Made by a program: the position numbers and the translations under genes. From Nocardioides silvaticus (GTDB lineage Bacteria > Actinomycetota > Actinomycetes > Propionibacteriales > Nocardioidaceae), in the NCBI RefSeq assembly GCF_003160695.1, contig NZ_QGDD01000002.1:372001-436000 (forward strand): a DNA stretch of 64,000 bases. Direction: 5' to 3'. The notes under the pieces are model-generated. The model was given only the letters and a program-made list of their open reading frames with translations. It did not search any database and was not told the DNA's origin. Positions 15,273-27,519 of this stretch are shown here, piece after piece (within the stretch, counting starts at the first letter, position 1; each line of letters begins with the position of its first letter).

Positions 15273-16339
15273 GCCACCACGCACGACGAGGCGCGGCGCA
15301 GCTCGTCGGCGGCCCGGGTGACGATCCGGTCGACCAGCTCCTCGCACGAGGGCAGGTCGTCGATCACCCCCACCACCTGGCCGCTGGCGAGCACGCCCGC
15401 CGAGGTGTCGCCCTCGACCAGCCCCGCCTTGAGCATCGTCGGCGTGTTCGCCGCGAGCGCCATCTGCCCGAGGGTGCGGCCCTGCTGCTTCTTCATCGCG
15501 CGGCCGTCCTTCGCCAGCTCCCACCAGCTCATCCCGGAGTCGCGCTTGAACTCCAGGGTGCGGCGCATCGTCGGTCCGAGCCGCTTGACGGCGCTGGTCC
15601 CCTCGAGCTCCTCGACGAGCGCGGTGCGCAGCATCCGGTGCGGCATGCCGTCGACCTTGGCGGTGACGACGGTGTCGGTGAGCCCGCGCTCGAGGTAGAG
15701 CTGCTTCACCGCGTCGGGGACGGCCGAGTCGGACGTCAGCAGGAACCGGGTGCCCATGCCGACCCCGGTGGCGCCGTACGACAGCGCCGCGGCCAGCCCG
15801 CGTCCGTCGAAGAAGCCGCCGGCCGCGACCACCGGAATGTCGACCGCGTCGAGCACGGTCGGCAGCAGCAGCGTGGTGGGCACCGGTCCGGTGTGGCCGC
15901 CGCCCTCGCCGCCCTGCACCATCACCGCGTCGGCACCCCAGCCCGCCACCTTCTTGGCGTGCTTGGCCGCGCCGATCGACGGCATGACCACCACGTCGTG
16001 CTCCTTGAGCTTCGCGATCAGCTCCGGCTTGGGCGCCAGCGCGAACGAGGCGACCTTCACGCCGTGCTCGATGAGCAGGTCGCACCGCGCGGGGGCGTCG
16101 CCGGCGTCGGCGCGCAGGTTGACCCCGAACGGCTGGTCGGTGCGGCCCTTCACCTCGAGGATCGCCTTCTCCAGCTCCTCGAACGTCATCGTCGCCGAGG
16201 CGAGGATGCCGAGGCCGCCGGCGTTGGCCGTCGCCGACACCAAGCGGGGCCCGGAGACCCAGCCCATCCCGGTCTGGACGACCGGGTGGCGGACGCCGAC
16301 CAGGTCGGTCAGCGGGGTCCGGATCAGCTGCTCGATCAT
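15266..16339 (-). CDS. ipdC: flavin-dependent reductase IpdC (nitronate monooxygenase-like fold)
   Basis: A 357-residue TIM-barrel flavoprotein of the nitronate monooxygenase type: VVQTGMGWVSGPRLVSATANAGGLG at the start, and VMVQGGEGGGHTG plus PVVAAGGFFDGRGLAAALSYGATGVGMGTRF for FMN binding. In the HIP pathway IpdC (Rv3553) acts with IpdAB. It is the last gene of the leftward operon echA20-ipdA-ipdB-ipdC and its ATG overlaps the ipdB stop (ATGA). Length fits the family (about 355 residues). Confidence 0.87.
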   Translation of the reverse strand: MIEQLIRTPLTDLVGVRHPVVQTGMGWVSGPRLVSATANAGGLGILASATMTFEELEKAILEVKGRTDQPFGVNLRADAGDAPARCDLLIEHGVKVASFALAPKPELIAKLKEHDVVVMPSIGAAKHAKKVAGWGADAVMVQGGEGGGHTGPVPTTLLLPTVLDAVDIPVVAAGGFFDGRGLAAALSYGATGVGMGTRFLLTSDSAVPDAVKQLYLERGLTDTVVTAKVDGMPHRMLRTALVEELEGTSAVKRLGPTMRRTLEFKRDSGMSWWELAKDGRAMKKQQGRTLGQMALAANTPTMLKAGLVEGDTSAGVLASGQVVGVIDDLPSCEELVDRIVTRAADELRRASSCVVAQ

Positions 16340-17148
16340 CGCGTCGGTTCCTGTGCCTGTCGAAGGCCCTCCTGCGGAACCTCCTTGAACCGCAGCCCCT
16401 TGGGGTCGAGCATCTCCCGGATCAGGACCGTCTCCTCGCTGGTGGGCTCGCGGGTCGTCGGGACCTCGGCGGGCACGTCGAGCTCGAACCCGGTCTGCTC
16501 CACGACCTCCTCGACCGTGACGCCCGGGTGCACGCTGAGCAGCCGTACCGTGTCGTCCGGCCCGCCCACGTCGAGCACGCCGAGGTTGCTGACGATGCGG
16601 TGGATGTCGTTGAACCGCGCGGCCGCCGGCCCGGCGGCCTTCGCGCGCTGCGGACCGACGCCGGAGACGATGTCGACCTGCTCGACGAAGACCCGGGTCG
16701 AGTGCCGCGGCACCCAGTAGGAGGTGCGGTTGTTGACGGTGTTGCCGGGGGCGCCGCGGGAGCCGAGCAGCTGGCGCTTGGGCTGGGCGAAGTCGCCGAT
16801 TGCGGAGATGTTTTGGTTGCCGTGGCGGTCGACCTGGGTGGCGCCCATCATCACGTGGCGCTTGCCGTAGGCGACGACGTCGAACACCTTGCGGAACGGG
16901 ATCCACCCCTCCACTACGTCGCCCTTCGCGAACAGCGGGGGCACCCCGGCGAGGAACAGGGACTCGCCGTCGCTGATCACCAGGTCGGGGTTGGACGTGA
17001 GCTTGGCGAGGCGCACGCCGAGCATCGGCAGCATGCCCATCGGGCTGGCGAAGATCTCGCCGTCGTCCTTGAACGCGTCCGCGATCGCCGCGGCGCAGAC
17101 GTCCGCACGGGTCACCCCGGTGGTCGAGCCTGTCGAGACCTCGGTCAT
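16336..17148 (-). CDS. ipdB: CoA-transferase-fold hydrolase, beta subunit IpdB
   Basis: A 270-residue CoA-transferase-like subunit: EIFASPMGMLPMLGVRLAKLT, GKRHVMMGATQVDRHGNQNIS and VRLLSVHPGVTVEEV are characteristic of IpdB (Rv3552). IpdAB opens the last steroid ring as a CoA-thioester hydrolase (known). ATG 17148 overlaps the ipdA stop and has GGAGGA upstream. The N-terminus [11 protein letters not shown] is repeat-derived: the repeat sits between the original ATG and the conserved TRADVCAAA start, and a GTG directly after it could serve as a second start. The C-terminal tail GLRQAQEPTR comes from a different repeat form. Confidence 0.88.
   Translation of the reverse strand: MTEVSTGSTTGVTRADVCAAAIADAFKDDGEIFASPMGMLPMLGVRLAKLTSNPDLVISDGESLFLAGVPPLFAKGDVVEGWIPFRKVFDVVAYGKRHVMMGATQVDRHGNQNISAIGDFAQPKRQLLGSRGAPGNTVNNRTSYWVPRHSTRVFVEQVDIVSGVGPQRAKAAGPAAARFNDIHRIVSNLGVLDVGGPDDTVRLLSVHPGVTVEEVVEQTGFELDVPAEVPTTREPTSEETVLIREMLDPKGLRFKEVPQEGLRQAQEPTR
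16346..16369. repeat. interspersed repeat, CCTGTCGAAGG form, at the ipdB 3' end
   Basis: GGTTCCTGTGCCTGTCGAAGG plus CCC at the ipdB stop region, related to the copies at 49678-49701 and 50519-50542. It encodes GLRQAQEPT at the IpdB C-terminus. Confidence 0.7.
17119..17140. repeat. interspersed repeat, short form, at the ipdB 5' end
   Basis: GGTGGTCGAGCCTGTCGAG plus ACC, 22 bp. On the minus strand it is identical to the kstR2 copy and is read as VSTGSTT right after the first three codons of ipdB. Confidence 0.85.
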
Positions 17149-18026
17149 GCCTGCTCCTCCTGGAACGCGCGGACGGCTTCCTGGTACGACGCCTCGTCAC
17201 CCGCGAGGAACCGGTCGTGGAAGGCCTGCCAGTCCTCCTCGGACCCGCCGGCCGCGGCGGCGTACGCCTTCTGGAACCTCTCGTCCCGCTCGTAGTCGGG
17301 CGTGCAGGTCGTGAAGTGCGCCCCGTTGGGGGTCTCGACGACGCCGTCGACCATCATCCGGCTCAGCAGCAGCCGCTGGACGGGGGAGTCGACCGTCAGG
17401 CCGGCCGTGTCGACGACCTGCTCGACGCTGACGTAGGCCTGCTTCGCCGCCATGCAGAAGAGGTCGTCGAAGTAGGGGTCCGGCCCGAGGTAGCTGGCGT
17501 TGCCGTGCTCGTCGGCCCGGTTGAGGTGGACCAGCGCGACGTCGAGCTCGAGGGCGGGTACGGCGACGAGCTCCTCGGCGTCGCCGTAGGGACTGGTGAC
17601 GGTGCGCAGCCAGGGGTTGTTGACCATCACGTCCGACCCGAGGCCGGCACGCATCGGCAGGAACGGGAGCCGCTGAGCGGCGGCGCGGAGCCCGGTCTGG
17701 AACATGCCCTCGTCGAGCTCGACGACCTCGGGGATCGCCTTGGTCTGGCGAGCGCGCTGGAAGTTGGGCTCGAGCGGGATCGAGTCGAGGGAGACGAACG
17801 CGTAGACCAGCTTGCGGATCTTGCCCGCCCGGGAGAGCAGGCCGACGTCGGCGCCGCCCCAGCTGACGATCGTGAGGTCGGTCAGGTCGCTGTTGTAGAG
17901 CGCCCGGACCAGCGCCATCGGCTTGCGGCGCGGCCCCCACCCGCCGATCCCGATCGTCATCCCGCTCTCGAGCGAGCCGACGACCTCCTCGATCGACATC
18001 CGCTTGTCGCGTGGCTTGCGGGTCAC
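17145..18026 (-). CDS. ipdA: CoA-transferase-fold hydrolase, alpha subunit IpdA
   Basis: A 293-residue alpha subunit with the CoA-transferase motif GMTIGIGGWGPRRKP (22-36), SWGGADVGLL and ELDEGMFQTGLRAAAQ (about 103-118), whose acidic residues are candidates for the catalytic Glu of IpdA. With IpdB it hydrolyses a cyclic CoA thioester, opening the last steroid-derived ring (known for Rv3551/Rv3552). GTG 18026 overlaps the echA20 stop (GTGA), so four genes are coupled head to tail. Length matches the family. Confidence 0.9.
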   Translation of the reverse strand: MTRKPRDKRMSIEEVVGSLESGMTIGIGGWGPRRKPMALVRALYNSDLTDLTIVSWGGADVGLLSRAGKIRKLVYAFVSLDSIPLEPNFQRARQTKAIPEVVELDEGMFQTGLRAAAQRLPFLPMRAGLGSDVMVNNPWLRTVTSPYGDAEELVAVPALELDVALVHLNRADEHGNASYLGPDPYFDDLFCMAAKQAYVSVEQVVDTAGLTVDSPVQRLLLSRMMVDGVVETPNGAHFTTCTPDYERDERFQKAYAAAAGGSEEDWQAFHDRFLAGDEASYQEAVRAFQEEQA

Positions 18027-18784
18027 GTGGTCTCCTTGCTCTTCGCCGTCCCGGCGAACTCGTCGCGCAGCTCGTCGCTGACGCCCATCAGGTTGAGCTC
18101 GTAGGTGAAGCCCTGCTCGAACCGGTAGCTCTTGTTGACGTCGATCGGGTCGATGCCGTTGAGCGCGGCCTTGGCGGCGCGGATCACCCGGCCGTCCTTG
18201 GCGGCGATCTCCCCGGCGACCTTCAGCGCCGCGTCGTCGAGCTGGTCACGGGGGACCACCTCGAGCACGGAGCCGAACTGCACGAGGTCGGCGGCCTTGA
18301 TCGTGCGTGCGGTGAAGTAGAGGGTCCGCATCATGTGCTGCGGGACCAGCCGGGCCATGTGGGTCGCGGCGCCGAGCGCACCCTGGTTGACCTCGGGGAC
18401 GCCGAAGTAGGCGTCGTCGCTGGCGACGATGCAGTCGGCGTTGCCGACCAGGCCCACCCCGCCGCCGACGCAGAACCCGTTGACCGCCGCGACGACAGGG
18501 ACGGCGCACTCGTAGACGGCCTTGAACGCCGCGTAGCAGCCGCGGTTGGCGCCGAGCAGGGCGTCGAAACCGGTCGTGTTCTGCATCTCCTTGATGTCGA
18601 CGCCGGCGTTGAAGCCCTTGCCCTCCGCGCGGAGCACGACGACCTTGGTCGCCTTGTCGGCGTCCGCCGCGTCGAGCGCGGCTGCGACGTCGAACCAACC
18701 CTGGACGGTGAGGGCGTTGACCGGGGGAGCGGTCATGGTGACGACGCGGATCCCGTCGTCGCGCAGCTCGCTGGTGATCGTCAT
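18023..18784 (-). CDS. echA20: ring-opening crotonase EchA20
   Basis: A 253-residue crotonase with both oxyanion-hole segments, GKGFNAGVDIKEM and NGFCVGGGVGLVGNADC. EchA20 (Rv3550) hydrolyses ring D of the bicyclic CoA thioester in HIP degradation; position at the head of the ipdAB operon supports this. ATG 18784 lies six bases after a TATGGT box (18796-18791 on the minus strand) that overlaps the palindromic operator, implying leaderless and KstR2-controlled expression. Confidence 0.9.
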   Translation of the reverse strand: MTITSELRDDGIRVVTMTAPPVNALTVQGWFDVAAALDAADADKATKVVVLRAEGKGFNAGVDIKEMQNTTGFDALLGANRGCYAAFKAVYECAVPVVAAVNGFCVGGGVGLVGNADCIVASDDAYFGVPEVNQGALGAATHMARLVPQHMMRTLYFTARTIKAADLVQFGSVLEVVPRDQLDDAALKVAGEIAAKDGRVIRAAKAALNGIDPIDVNKSYRFEQGFTYELNLMGVSDELRDEFAGTAKSKETT

Positions 18785-18794
18785 GGCCGAACCA

Positions 18795-18814
18795 TACCAA
18801 GCAAATGCTTGGTA
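18795..18814. promoter_or_regulatory. second candidate KstR2 operator, echA20 / SDR divergent promoter
   Basis: TACCAAGCAAATGCTTGGTA, the exact reverse complement of the 3048-3067 site. TATGGT faces echA20 and TAGGGT (18813-18818) faces the SDR gene; both are six bases from their start codons. Confidence 0.78.
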
Positions 18815-18824
18815 GGGTGTGGGC

Positions 18825-19589
18825 ATGGCACTCTCGATCGACCTCGGCGGCCGGGTCGCGCTGGTCACCGGTGGCGCCCGCGGCATCGGCCGTGGCATCA
18901 CCGAGGTGCTGCTCGAGGCGGGTGCCACCGTCGTCACCTGCGGTCGGTCCGAGGCCGAGCCGCCGGCGGGTGCGACGCACCGGCTCTGCGACGTGCGCGA
19001 GCCCGAGTCGGTGGCGGCGCTGGTTGACGCGATCGTGGCCGAGCACGGCCGGCTCGACCTGGTCGTCAACAACGCCGGCGGGGCGCCGTACGCCGAGGCG
19101 GCGACGGCCTCGCCGCGCTTCCACGACAAGGTCGTCGGCCTCAACCTGATGGCACCGCTCGTGGTCAGCCAGGCCGCCAACCGGGTGATGCAGGCCCAGG
19201 ACGGCGGCGGCGCGATCGTCAACATCTCCTCGGTGTCGGCCGACCGGCCCTCGCCCGGGACCGCGGCCTACGGCGCCGCGAAGGCCGGTGTCGACGCGCT
19301 GACCACCTCCCTGGCGCAGGAGTGGGGTCCGCGGGTGCGGGTGAACGCCGTCGACGTGGGCCTGGTGCGCACGCCCGACAGCGCCGACCACTACGGCGGC
19401 GACGACACCGTCGCCGAGATCGAGCGCACCATCCCGCTCGGCCGGATGGCCGACCTGCCCGAGATCGGCCGGGTGGTGGCGTTCCTGGCCAGCGACCTGG
19501 CGTCGTACGTCTCCGGCGCGACCGTCGCCTGCCACGGTGGCGGCGAGCAGCCGGTCTTCCTCTACATCGCCCAGAAGGAGAGCAAGTGA
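18825..19589 (+). CDS. short-chain dehydrogenase (Rv3549c-like)
   Basis: A 254-residue SDR: TGGARGIGRGI cofactor motif (about 18-28), NNAGG near 84, Ser in INISSVSA and catalytic YGAAK. It is divergent from echA20 over the shared operator, the position of Rv3549c in mycobacteria, so it belongs to the KstR2 regulon; the oxidised hydroxyl is not known. ATG 18825 is favoured over GTG 18819 because it lies six bases after TAGGGT (leaderless). Confidence 0.82.
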   Translation: MALSIDLGGRVALVTGGARGIGRGITEVLLEAGATVVTCGRSEAEPPAGATHRLCDVREPESVAALVDAIVAEHGRLDLVVNNAGGAPYAEAATASPRFHDKVVGLNLMAPLVVSQAANRVMQAQDGGGAIVNISSVSADRPSPGTAAYGAAKAGVDALTTSLAQEWGPRVRVNAVDVGLVRTPDSADHYGGDDTVAEIERTIPLGRMADLPEIGRVVAFLASDLASYVSGATVACHGGGEQPVFLYIAQKESK

Positions 19590-20467
19590 GCAAGCTGTTG
19601 GAGGGTCGGGTCGCCATCGTGACCGGCGCCGGACGCGGCATCGGCCGCGCGCACGCCCTGGAGCTGGCCCGGCACGGCGCCAAGGTGGTCGTCAACGACT
19701 ACGGCGTCTCGCTGGCCGGCGAGGACACCGGCGACTCGCCCGCGCACGAGGTCGTCGCGGAGATCGAGGCGATGGGTGGGGAGGCCGTGGTCAACGGCGC
19801 CGACGTCGCCGACTTCGCGGCGGCCGAGGCGATGGTGCGCCAGGCGATCGACACCTTCGGCGGCCTCGACATCCTCGTCAACAACGCGGGCTTCGTGCGT
19901 GACCGGATGCTCGTCAACACCTCCGAGGAGGAATGGGACGCCGTCATCCGGGTGCACCTCAAGGGTCACTTCGCCCCGCTGCGCCACGCCGGCGCCTACT
20001 GGCGGGCCGAGTCCAAGGAGGGCCGCCAGCGGGTCGCCCGCGTCATCAACACCTCGTCCGGCGCCGGCCTGCAGGGCTCGGTCGGCCAGGCGACGTACTC
20101 CGCCGCCAAGGCCGGCATCGCCGGGCTGACGCTGGTGGCGGCGCAGGAGATGGGCCGCTACGGCGTCACCGTCAACGCGATCGCCCCGGTCGCCAAGACC
20201 CGGATGACCGAAGGCGCCTTCGACACCAGCGCCATGGCGCTCCCCGAGGACAACTCGCCGATCGTCGCCTGGCTCGCCTCCGAGGAGTCCGGCGACGTCA
20301 CCGGCCGGGTCATCGAGATCGACGGCTCCAAGCTGACCGTCGAGAACGGCTGGGCCCACGGCCCCTCCGTGAGCGCGGACGGGCGCTGGGATGCGGCCGA
20401 GGTCGGCCCGTCGCTGCGCAAGCTGCTGGCCGACGCGCCGACCCCGGAGCCGGTCTACGGCGCGTGA
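19586..20467 (+). CDS. short-chain dehydrogenase (Rv3548c-like)
   Basis: A 293-residue SDR with TGAGRGIGRAHALELARHGAKVVVNDYG, NNAGF, INTSSGAGLQG and catalytic YSAAK. The extended N-terminal loop (DYGVSLAGEDTG) and long C-terminal tail are typical of SDRs related to the peroxisomal multifunctional-enzyme 3-hydroxyacyl-CoA dehydrogenase domain. GTG overlaps the previous stop, so the pair is an operon. By synteny it is Rv3548c; the substrate is probably a steroid-derived hydroxyacyl-CoA, but this is inferred. Confidence 0.8.
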   Translation: MSKLLEGRVAIVTGAGRGIGRAHALELARHGAKVVVNDYGVSLAGEDTGDSPAHEVVAEIEAMGGEAVVNGADVADFAAAEAMVRQAIDTFGGLDILVNNAGFVRDRMLVNTSEEEWDAVIRVHLKGHFAPLRHAGAYWRAESKEGRQRVARVINTSSGAGLQGSVGQATYSAAKAGIAGLTLVAAQEMGRYGVTVNAIAPVAKTRMTEGAFDTSAMALPEDNSPIVAWLASEESGDVTGRVIEIDGSKLTVENGWAHGPSVSADGRWDAAEVGPSLRKLLADAPTPEPVYGA

Positions 20468-20505
20468 GGCTCGGCGCGCCACCGGTCGTCGTTCATGATC
20501 GAGAT

Positions 20506-24203
<3,698 letters not shown>

Positions 24204-24216
24204 CTAGGGTGCAGCG

Positions 24217-25473
24217 ATGACCGCGGACCAGGAGACCCGGGACTTCGATCCCACCGAGCCCGACGTCAACTGGGCCGCGGTCCCGCACGACCGGTTCCGC
24301 GAGCTCCGCCGTACGGCGCCGGTCTCCTGGATCGCGCAGCAGCCCGGCTCGTACGACGGCTTCGCGCCCGAGTCGGGCTCCGGCTACTGGGCCGTGACCA
24401 AGCACGCGGACGTGGCCGCGGTGTCGAAGGACGGCAAGCACTTCTCCTCGGCCGAGAACGGCGCGATCATCCGGTTCCCGGCGGGGATGACCCGGGCGGA
24501 CGTCGAGATGCAGCGGGTGATGATCCTCAACCAGGACCCGCCCGAGCACACGATGATGCGCCACATCGTGTCGCGGGCGTTCACCCCGCGCTCGATCGCG
24601 CAGCTCGAGCAGATCATGCGCGACCGCGCCCGCCGGATCGTCTCCGAGGCCGTCGAGCGCGGCACCGGCGACTTCGTCGAGGAGGTGGCCGCCGAGCTGC
24701 CGCTGCAGGCGATCGCCGACCTGCTCGGCGTGCCGCAGGAGGATCGCAAGAAGCTGTTCCACTGGTCCAACCAGATGCTCGCCAACGAGGACCCGGACTA
24801 CGGCGAGGTCGACGGCCAGCAGGCCGCGGCCGAGGTGCTGATGTACGCCATGGGGATGGCCGCCGAGCGGAAGGCGGCGCCGCGCGACGACATCGTCACC
24901 AAGCTGCTGGAGGCCGACCTGAGCGACACCTCCGGCAACGGCCGCGGGCTGACCGACGACGAGTTCGGCTACTTCGTGATCATCCTCGCGGTCGCCGGCA
25001 ACGAGACCACCCGCAACGCGATCAGCCACGGCATGAACGCGTTCCTCGACAACCCCGACCAGTGGGAGCTCTGGAAGCGCGAGCGACCGGTCACGATGGT
25101 CGACGAGGTGGTCCGCTGGGCCACCCCGGTCACCGTCTTCCAGCGCACGGCGACCGCGGACGTCGAGGTCGGCGGGGTCCCGGTCACGGCCGGCCAGCGG
25201 GTCGGGATGTTCTACGCCTCGGCGAACTTCGACGAGGACGTCTTCGACGACCCGTTCCGCTTCGACATCACGCGGGACCCCAACCCGCATGTCGGGTTCG
25301 GCGGCCACGGCGCGCACTACTGCCTCGGCGCCAACCTGGCGCGCCAGGAGATCAAGATGATCTTCGACGCCCTCGCCGATCTCGCCCCCGACATCGCCAA
25401 GGTCGCCGAGCCGCGCCGGCTGCGGCACGGCTGGATCAACGGCATCAAGGAGCTCCAGGTCGCCTACGCCTGA
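24217..25473 (+). CDS. second CYP125-type P450
   Basis: A 418-residue P450 closely similar along its length to the preceding gene, with AGNETTRNAI, DEVVRWATPVTVFQRTA and heme loop FGGHGAHYCLGANLA. Thirteen bases separate it from the first copy and it has its own TAGGGT box six bases before ATG 24217, so it may be read both with and without the upstream gene. This is a tandem duplication with divergence; the second copy may differ in substrate (other sterol side chain) but nothing visible decides that. In M. tuberculosis this position holds fadE28, not a P450. Confidence 0.87.
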   Translation: MTADQETRDFDPTEPDVNWAAVPHDRFRELRRTAPVSWIAQQPGSYDGFAPESGSGYWAVTKHADVAAVSKDGKHFSSAENGAIIRFPAGMTRADVEMQRVMILNQDPPEHTMMRHIVSRAFTPRSIAQLEQIMRDRARRIVSEAVERGTGDFVEEVAAELPLQAIADLLGVPQEDRKKLFHWSNQMLANEDPDYGEVDGQQAAAEVLMYAMGMAAERKAAPRDDIVTKLLEADLSDTSGNGRGLTDDEFGYFVIILAVAGNETTRNAISHGMNAFLDNPDQWELWKRERPVTMVDEVVRWATPVTVFQRTATADVEVGGVPVTAGQRVGMFYASANFDEDVFDDPFRFDITRDPNPHVGFGGHGAHYCLGANLARQEIKMIFDALADLAPDIAKVAEPRRLRHGWINGIKELQVAYA

Positions 25474-25496
25474 ACGTGGCCGCCTAAGGTGGCCGC

Positions 25497-25907
25497 GTGA
25501 GCGAGGTGCTGGACGAGGGGCCGTTCTTCCACGGCACCAAGGCGGACCTGCAGGTGGGCGACCTGCTCACTGCGGGTTTCCGGTCGAACTACCGGCCGGA
25601 GGTGGTGATGAACCACATCTACTTCACCGCCCTGGTCGACGGCGCCGGCCTCGCTGCGGAGCTGGCTGCGGGTGACGGCGAGCCCCGGGTGTACGTCGTC
25701 GAGCCGACCGGGGACTTCGAGAACGACCCCAACGTCACCGACAAGAAGTTCCCCGGCAACCCGACCAGGTCCTACCGCAGCCGCGAGCCGATCCGTGTGG
25801 TCGGCGAGGTCACCGACTGGACCCGGCTCACCCCCGAGGCGCTGCAGGCCTGGCGCGACCGGATCGCCGCGCTGCGGGCCGACGAGCGGGGCGAGATCAT
25901 CAACTGA
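25497..25907 (+). CDS. arr: rifamycin ADP-ribosyltransferase Arr
   Basis: A 136-residue Arr protein: FFHGTKADLQVGDLLTAGF, NHIYFTALVDGA and YVVEPTGDFENDPNVTDKKFPGNPT are family hallmarks. Arr inactivates rifamycins by ADP-ribosylation of the ansa-chain hydroxyl (known); chromosomal copies in actinobacteria may also have a stress role. GTG 25497 has TAAGGT six bases upstream (leaderless), separating it from the P450 operon. Length is normal. Confidence 0.9.
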   Translation: MSEVLDEGPFFHGTKADLQVGDLLTAGFRSNYRPEVVMNHIYFTALVDGAGLAAELAAGDGEPRVYVVEPTGDFENDPNVTDKKFPGNPTRSYRSREPIRVVGEVTDWTRLTPEALQAWRDRIAALRADERGEIIN

Positions 25908-25973
25908 CGGACGGAGCTCGAGCCAGGGCAGGGACTACCCGGCGCCCGGGCCCTCGGATCGTTGCGCCTGAGC

Positions 25974-26870
25974 TCACCCGCGTGCGGGACCGAAGGTCCA
26001 CGGCCATGCAGCGAGGGACTTCTCGACGTAGTCGCGTCGCTCGTTCGCGTAGCCGAAAGCCAGGTCCTCCAACAGCTTGCAGCTCGCGTAGAAGCGGGCG
26101 CGCTCGACGTACCCGATGGGCGCGGCGCCGTGGGTCGCGTAGGCAGCCAGTGCGGTGTCGAGCGCTGTGGGGCCGAGGTCGCGGAGCAGGAGGCCGAAGT
26201 CGTAGGCGGGATCGCAGATGGCGGCGTCGTCCCAGTCGATGATGCCGGTCACGGCCGGGGCGTCGTCCCCGGTCGAGATCAGGATGTGCTCGATACCGAG
26301 GTCGTTGTGGCTGAGCACGTGGGTCGCGGCGGGCGGAGGAGGTGGATGTGCCAGGAACCGGCGGACGTCGCTCCGCTGGCCGTCGCTGAGCACCGGGTGC
26401 AGCTCGCGGGCGAGCTCGCCTCCCTCCTGCCGCCAGTCCTCGGGGGAGTAGTCGTCGGCGACGGCGACATCCTCGTACGCCGCCGGTTCCCAGGTGTGAA
26501 GCTGCGCCAGGACGGAACCGGCGGTGACCGCCGCCTGGTGCCGGACCGCGCGTTGTCGAGCGGGATGAGCGGTGATCATCCGCTCCCCGTCCAGCCGGCG
26601 CACGACCACCAGGCCCGACCGCGGCACCGCCCCGACGACACGTGGCACGGCCACGGTCACCCGTCCCGCGATCCGCTCCTGCAGGGTGCTTCGGCGGATC
26701 AGCTCTGACGCGGGTTCTCGGTCGTCGGGCCAGGACAGCGGGACCGTCACGATGTGGTCCGTCCCGGCGACCCGGAAGGTCCGGCTCGCGCCTCCCAGTG
26801 CTTCCAGGTGGACGGTGCACGACAGCTCCTCGGCAAGCAGGCGCGCCTGGCGCTCGGCGGGCTCAGACAT
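25974..26870 (-). CDS. macrolide phosphotransferase-like kinase
   Basis: A 298-residue aminoglycoside/macrolide phosphotransferase-fold protein. The catalytic loop LSHNDLGIEHILI and metal motif GIIDWDDAAICDPAYDFG are intact; the His in EHILI is the form seen in macrolide 2'-phosphotransferases. Substrate is not proven; an antibiotic role is suggested by the fold and the nearby arr. ATG 26870 overlaps the stop of the upstream response regulator by 8 bp, so it is co-transcribed with the two-component system, which may sense its substrate. Confidence 0.75.
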   Translation of the reverse strand: MSEPAERQARLLAEELSCTVHLEALGGASRTFRVAGTDHIVTVPLSWPDDREPASELIRRSTLQERIAGRVTVAVPRVVGAVPRSGLVVVRRLDGERMITAHPARQRAVRHQAAVTAGSVLAQLHTWEPAAYEDVAVADDYSPEDWRQEGGELARELHPVLSDGQRSDVRRFLAHPPPPPAATHVLSHNDLGIEHILISTGDDAPAVTGIIDWDDAAICDPAYDFGLLLRDLGPTALDTALAAYATHGAAPIGYVERARFYASCKLLEDLAFGYANERRDYVEKSLAAWPWTFGPARG

Positions 26871-27519
26871 CGTCGATCAACCCGGCTCGGTGGGCGAGGA
26901 CGACGAGCTGGGCTCGATTCCTCACGTCGAGCTTGCTCATCAGGCGACTCACGTAGGTCCGTGCGGTCTGCGGGCTGAGGAACAGGGCCTTGCCGATCTC
27001 CTCGTTGCTCAGACCCTGGCCCACGTGCGAAAGGACCTCCAGCTCGCGCTCGGTGAGGCCGGCGAGCTGCGGTCCTCCGGAGCGGCGGGTGGGCAGCCGC
27101 GCGATCCGCGCCATCATCTGTTCGACGACACTCGGTGCCACCTGGACCTCGCCGTCGACCGCTCGGCGCACGGAGCGCCGCAGGTCGTCGGCCTCGATGC
27201 TCTTGAGCAGGTATCCGTTCGCGCCGCCAGCGATCGCGTCGACCACGTCTTCGTGCTCGTCGAACGTCGTCAGCATGAGGATCGGTGTGCGGGCCAACAG
27301 CGGGTCGGCACGCATGGCGCGGATGGCCTCGGTCCCCGTCATCACCGGCATCCGCAGGTCCATCAGGACGATGTCCGGCCGAAGGTCGCGGCCGTGCCGC
27401 AGTGCCTCCTTGCCGTTCGCGGCTTCACCGACGACGGAGATGTCACCGCCGTGCTCGAGGACGGCCCGCAGGCCGGCGCGGAGGAGGGCTTGGTCGTCGA
27501 CGAGGAGCAACCGGATCAA
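26863..27519 (-). CDS. NarL/LuxR-family response regulator
   Basis: A 218-residue response regulator. The receiver has D54 in DIVLMDLRMPV, plus LMLTTFDEHE and GYLLKS; the LuxR HTH is LTERELEVLSHVGQGLSNEEIGKAL. TTG 27519 overlaps the histidine kinase stop (TTGA) and has GGAGGTGG upstream. It forms one operon with the kinase and the phosphotransferase-like gene. Confidence 0.88.
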   Translation of the reverse strand: MIRLLLVDDQALLRAGLRAVLEHGGDISVVGEAANGKEALRHGRDLRPDIVLMDLRMPVMTGTEAIRAMRADPLLARTPILMLTTFDEHEDVVDAIAGGANGYLLKSIEADDLRRSVRRAVDGEVQVAPSVVEQMMARIARLPTRRSGGPQLAGLTERELEVLSHVGQGLSNEEIGKALFLSPQTARTYVSRLMSKLDVRNRAQLVVLAHRAGLIDDV

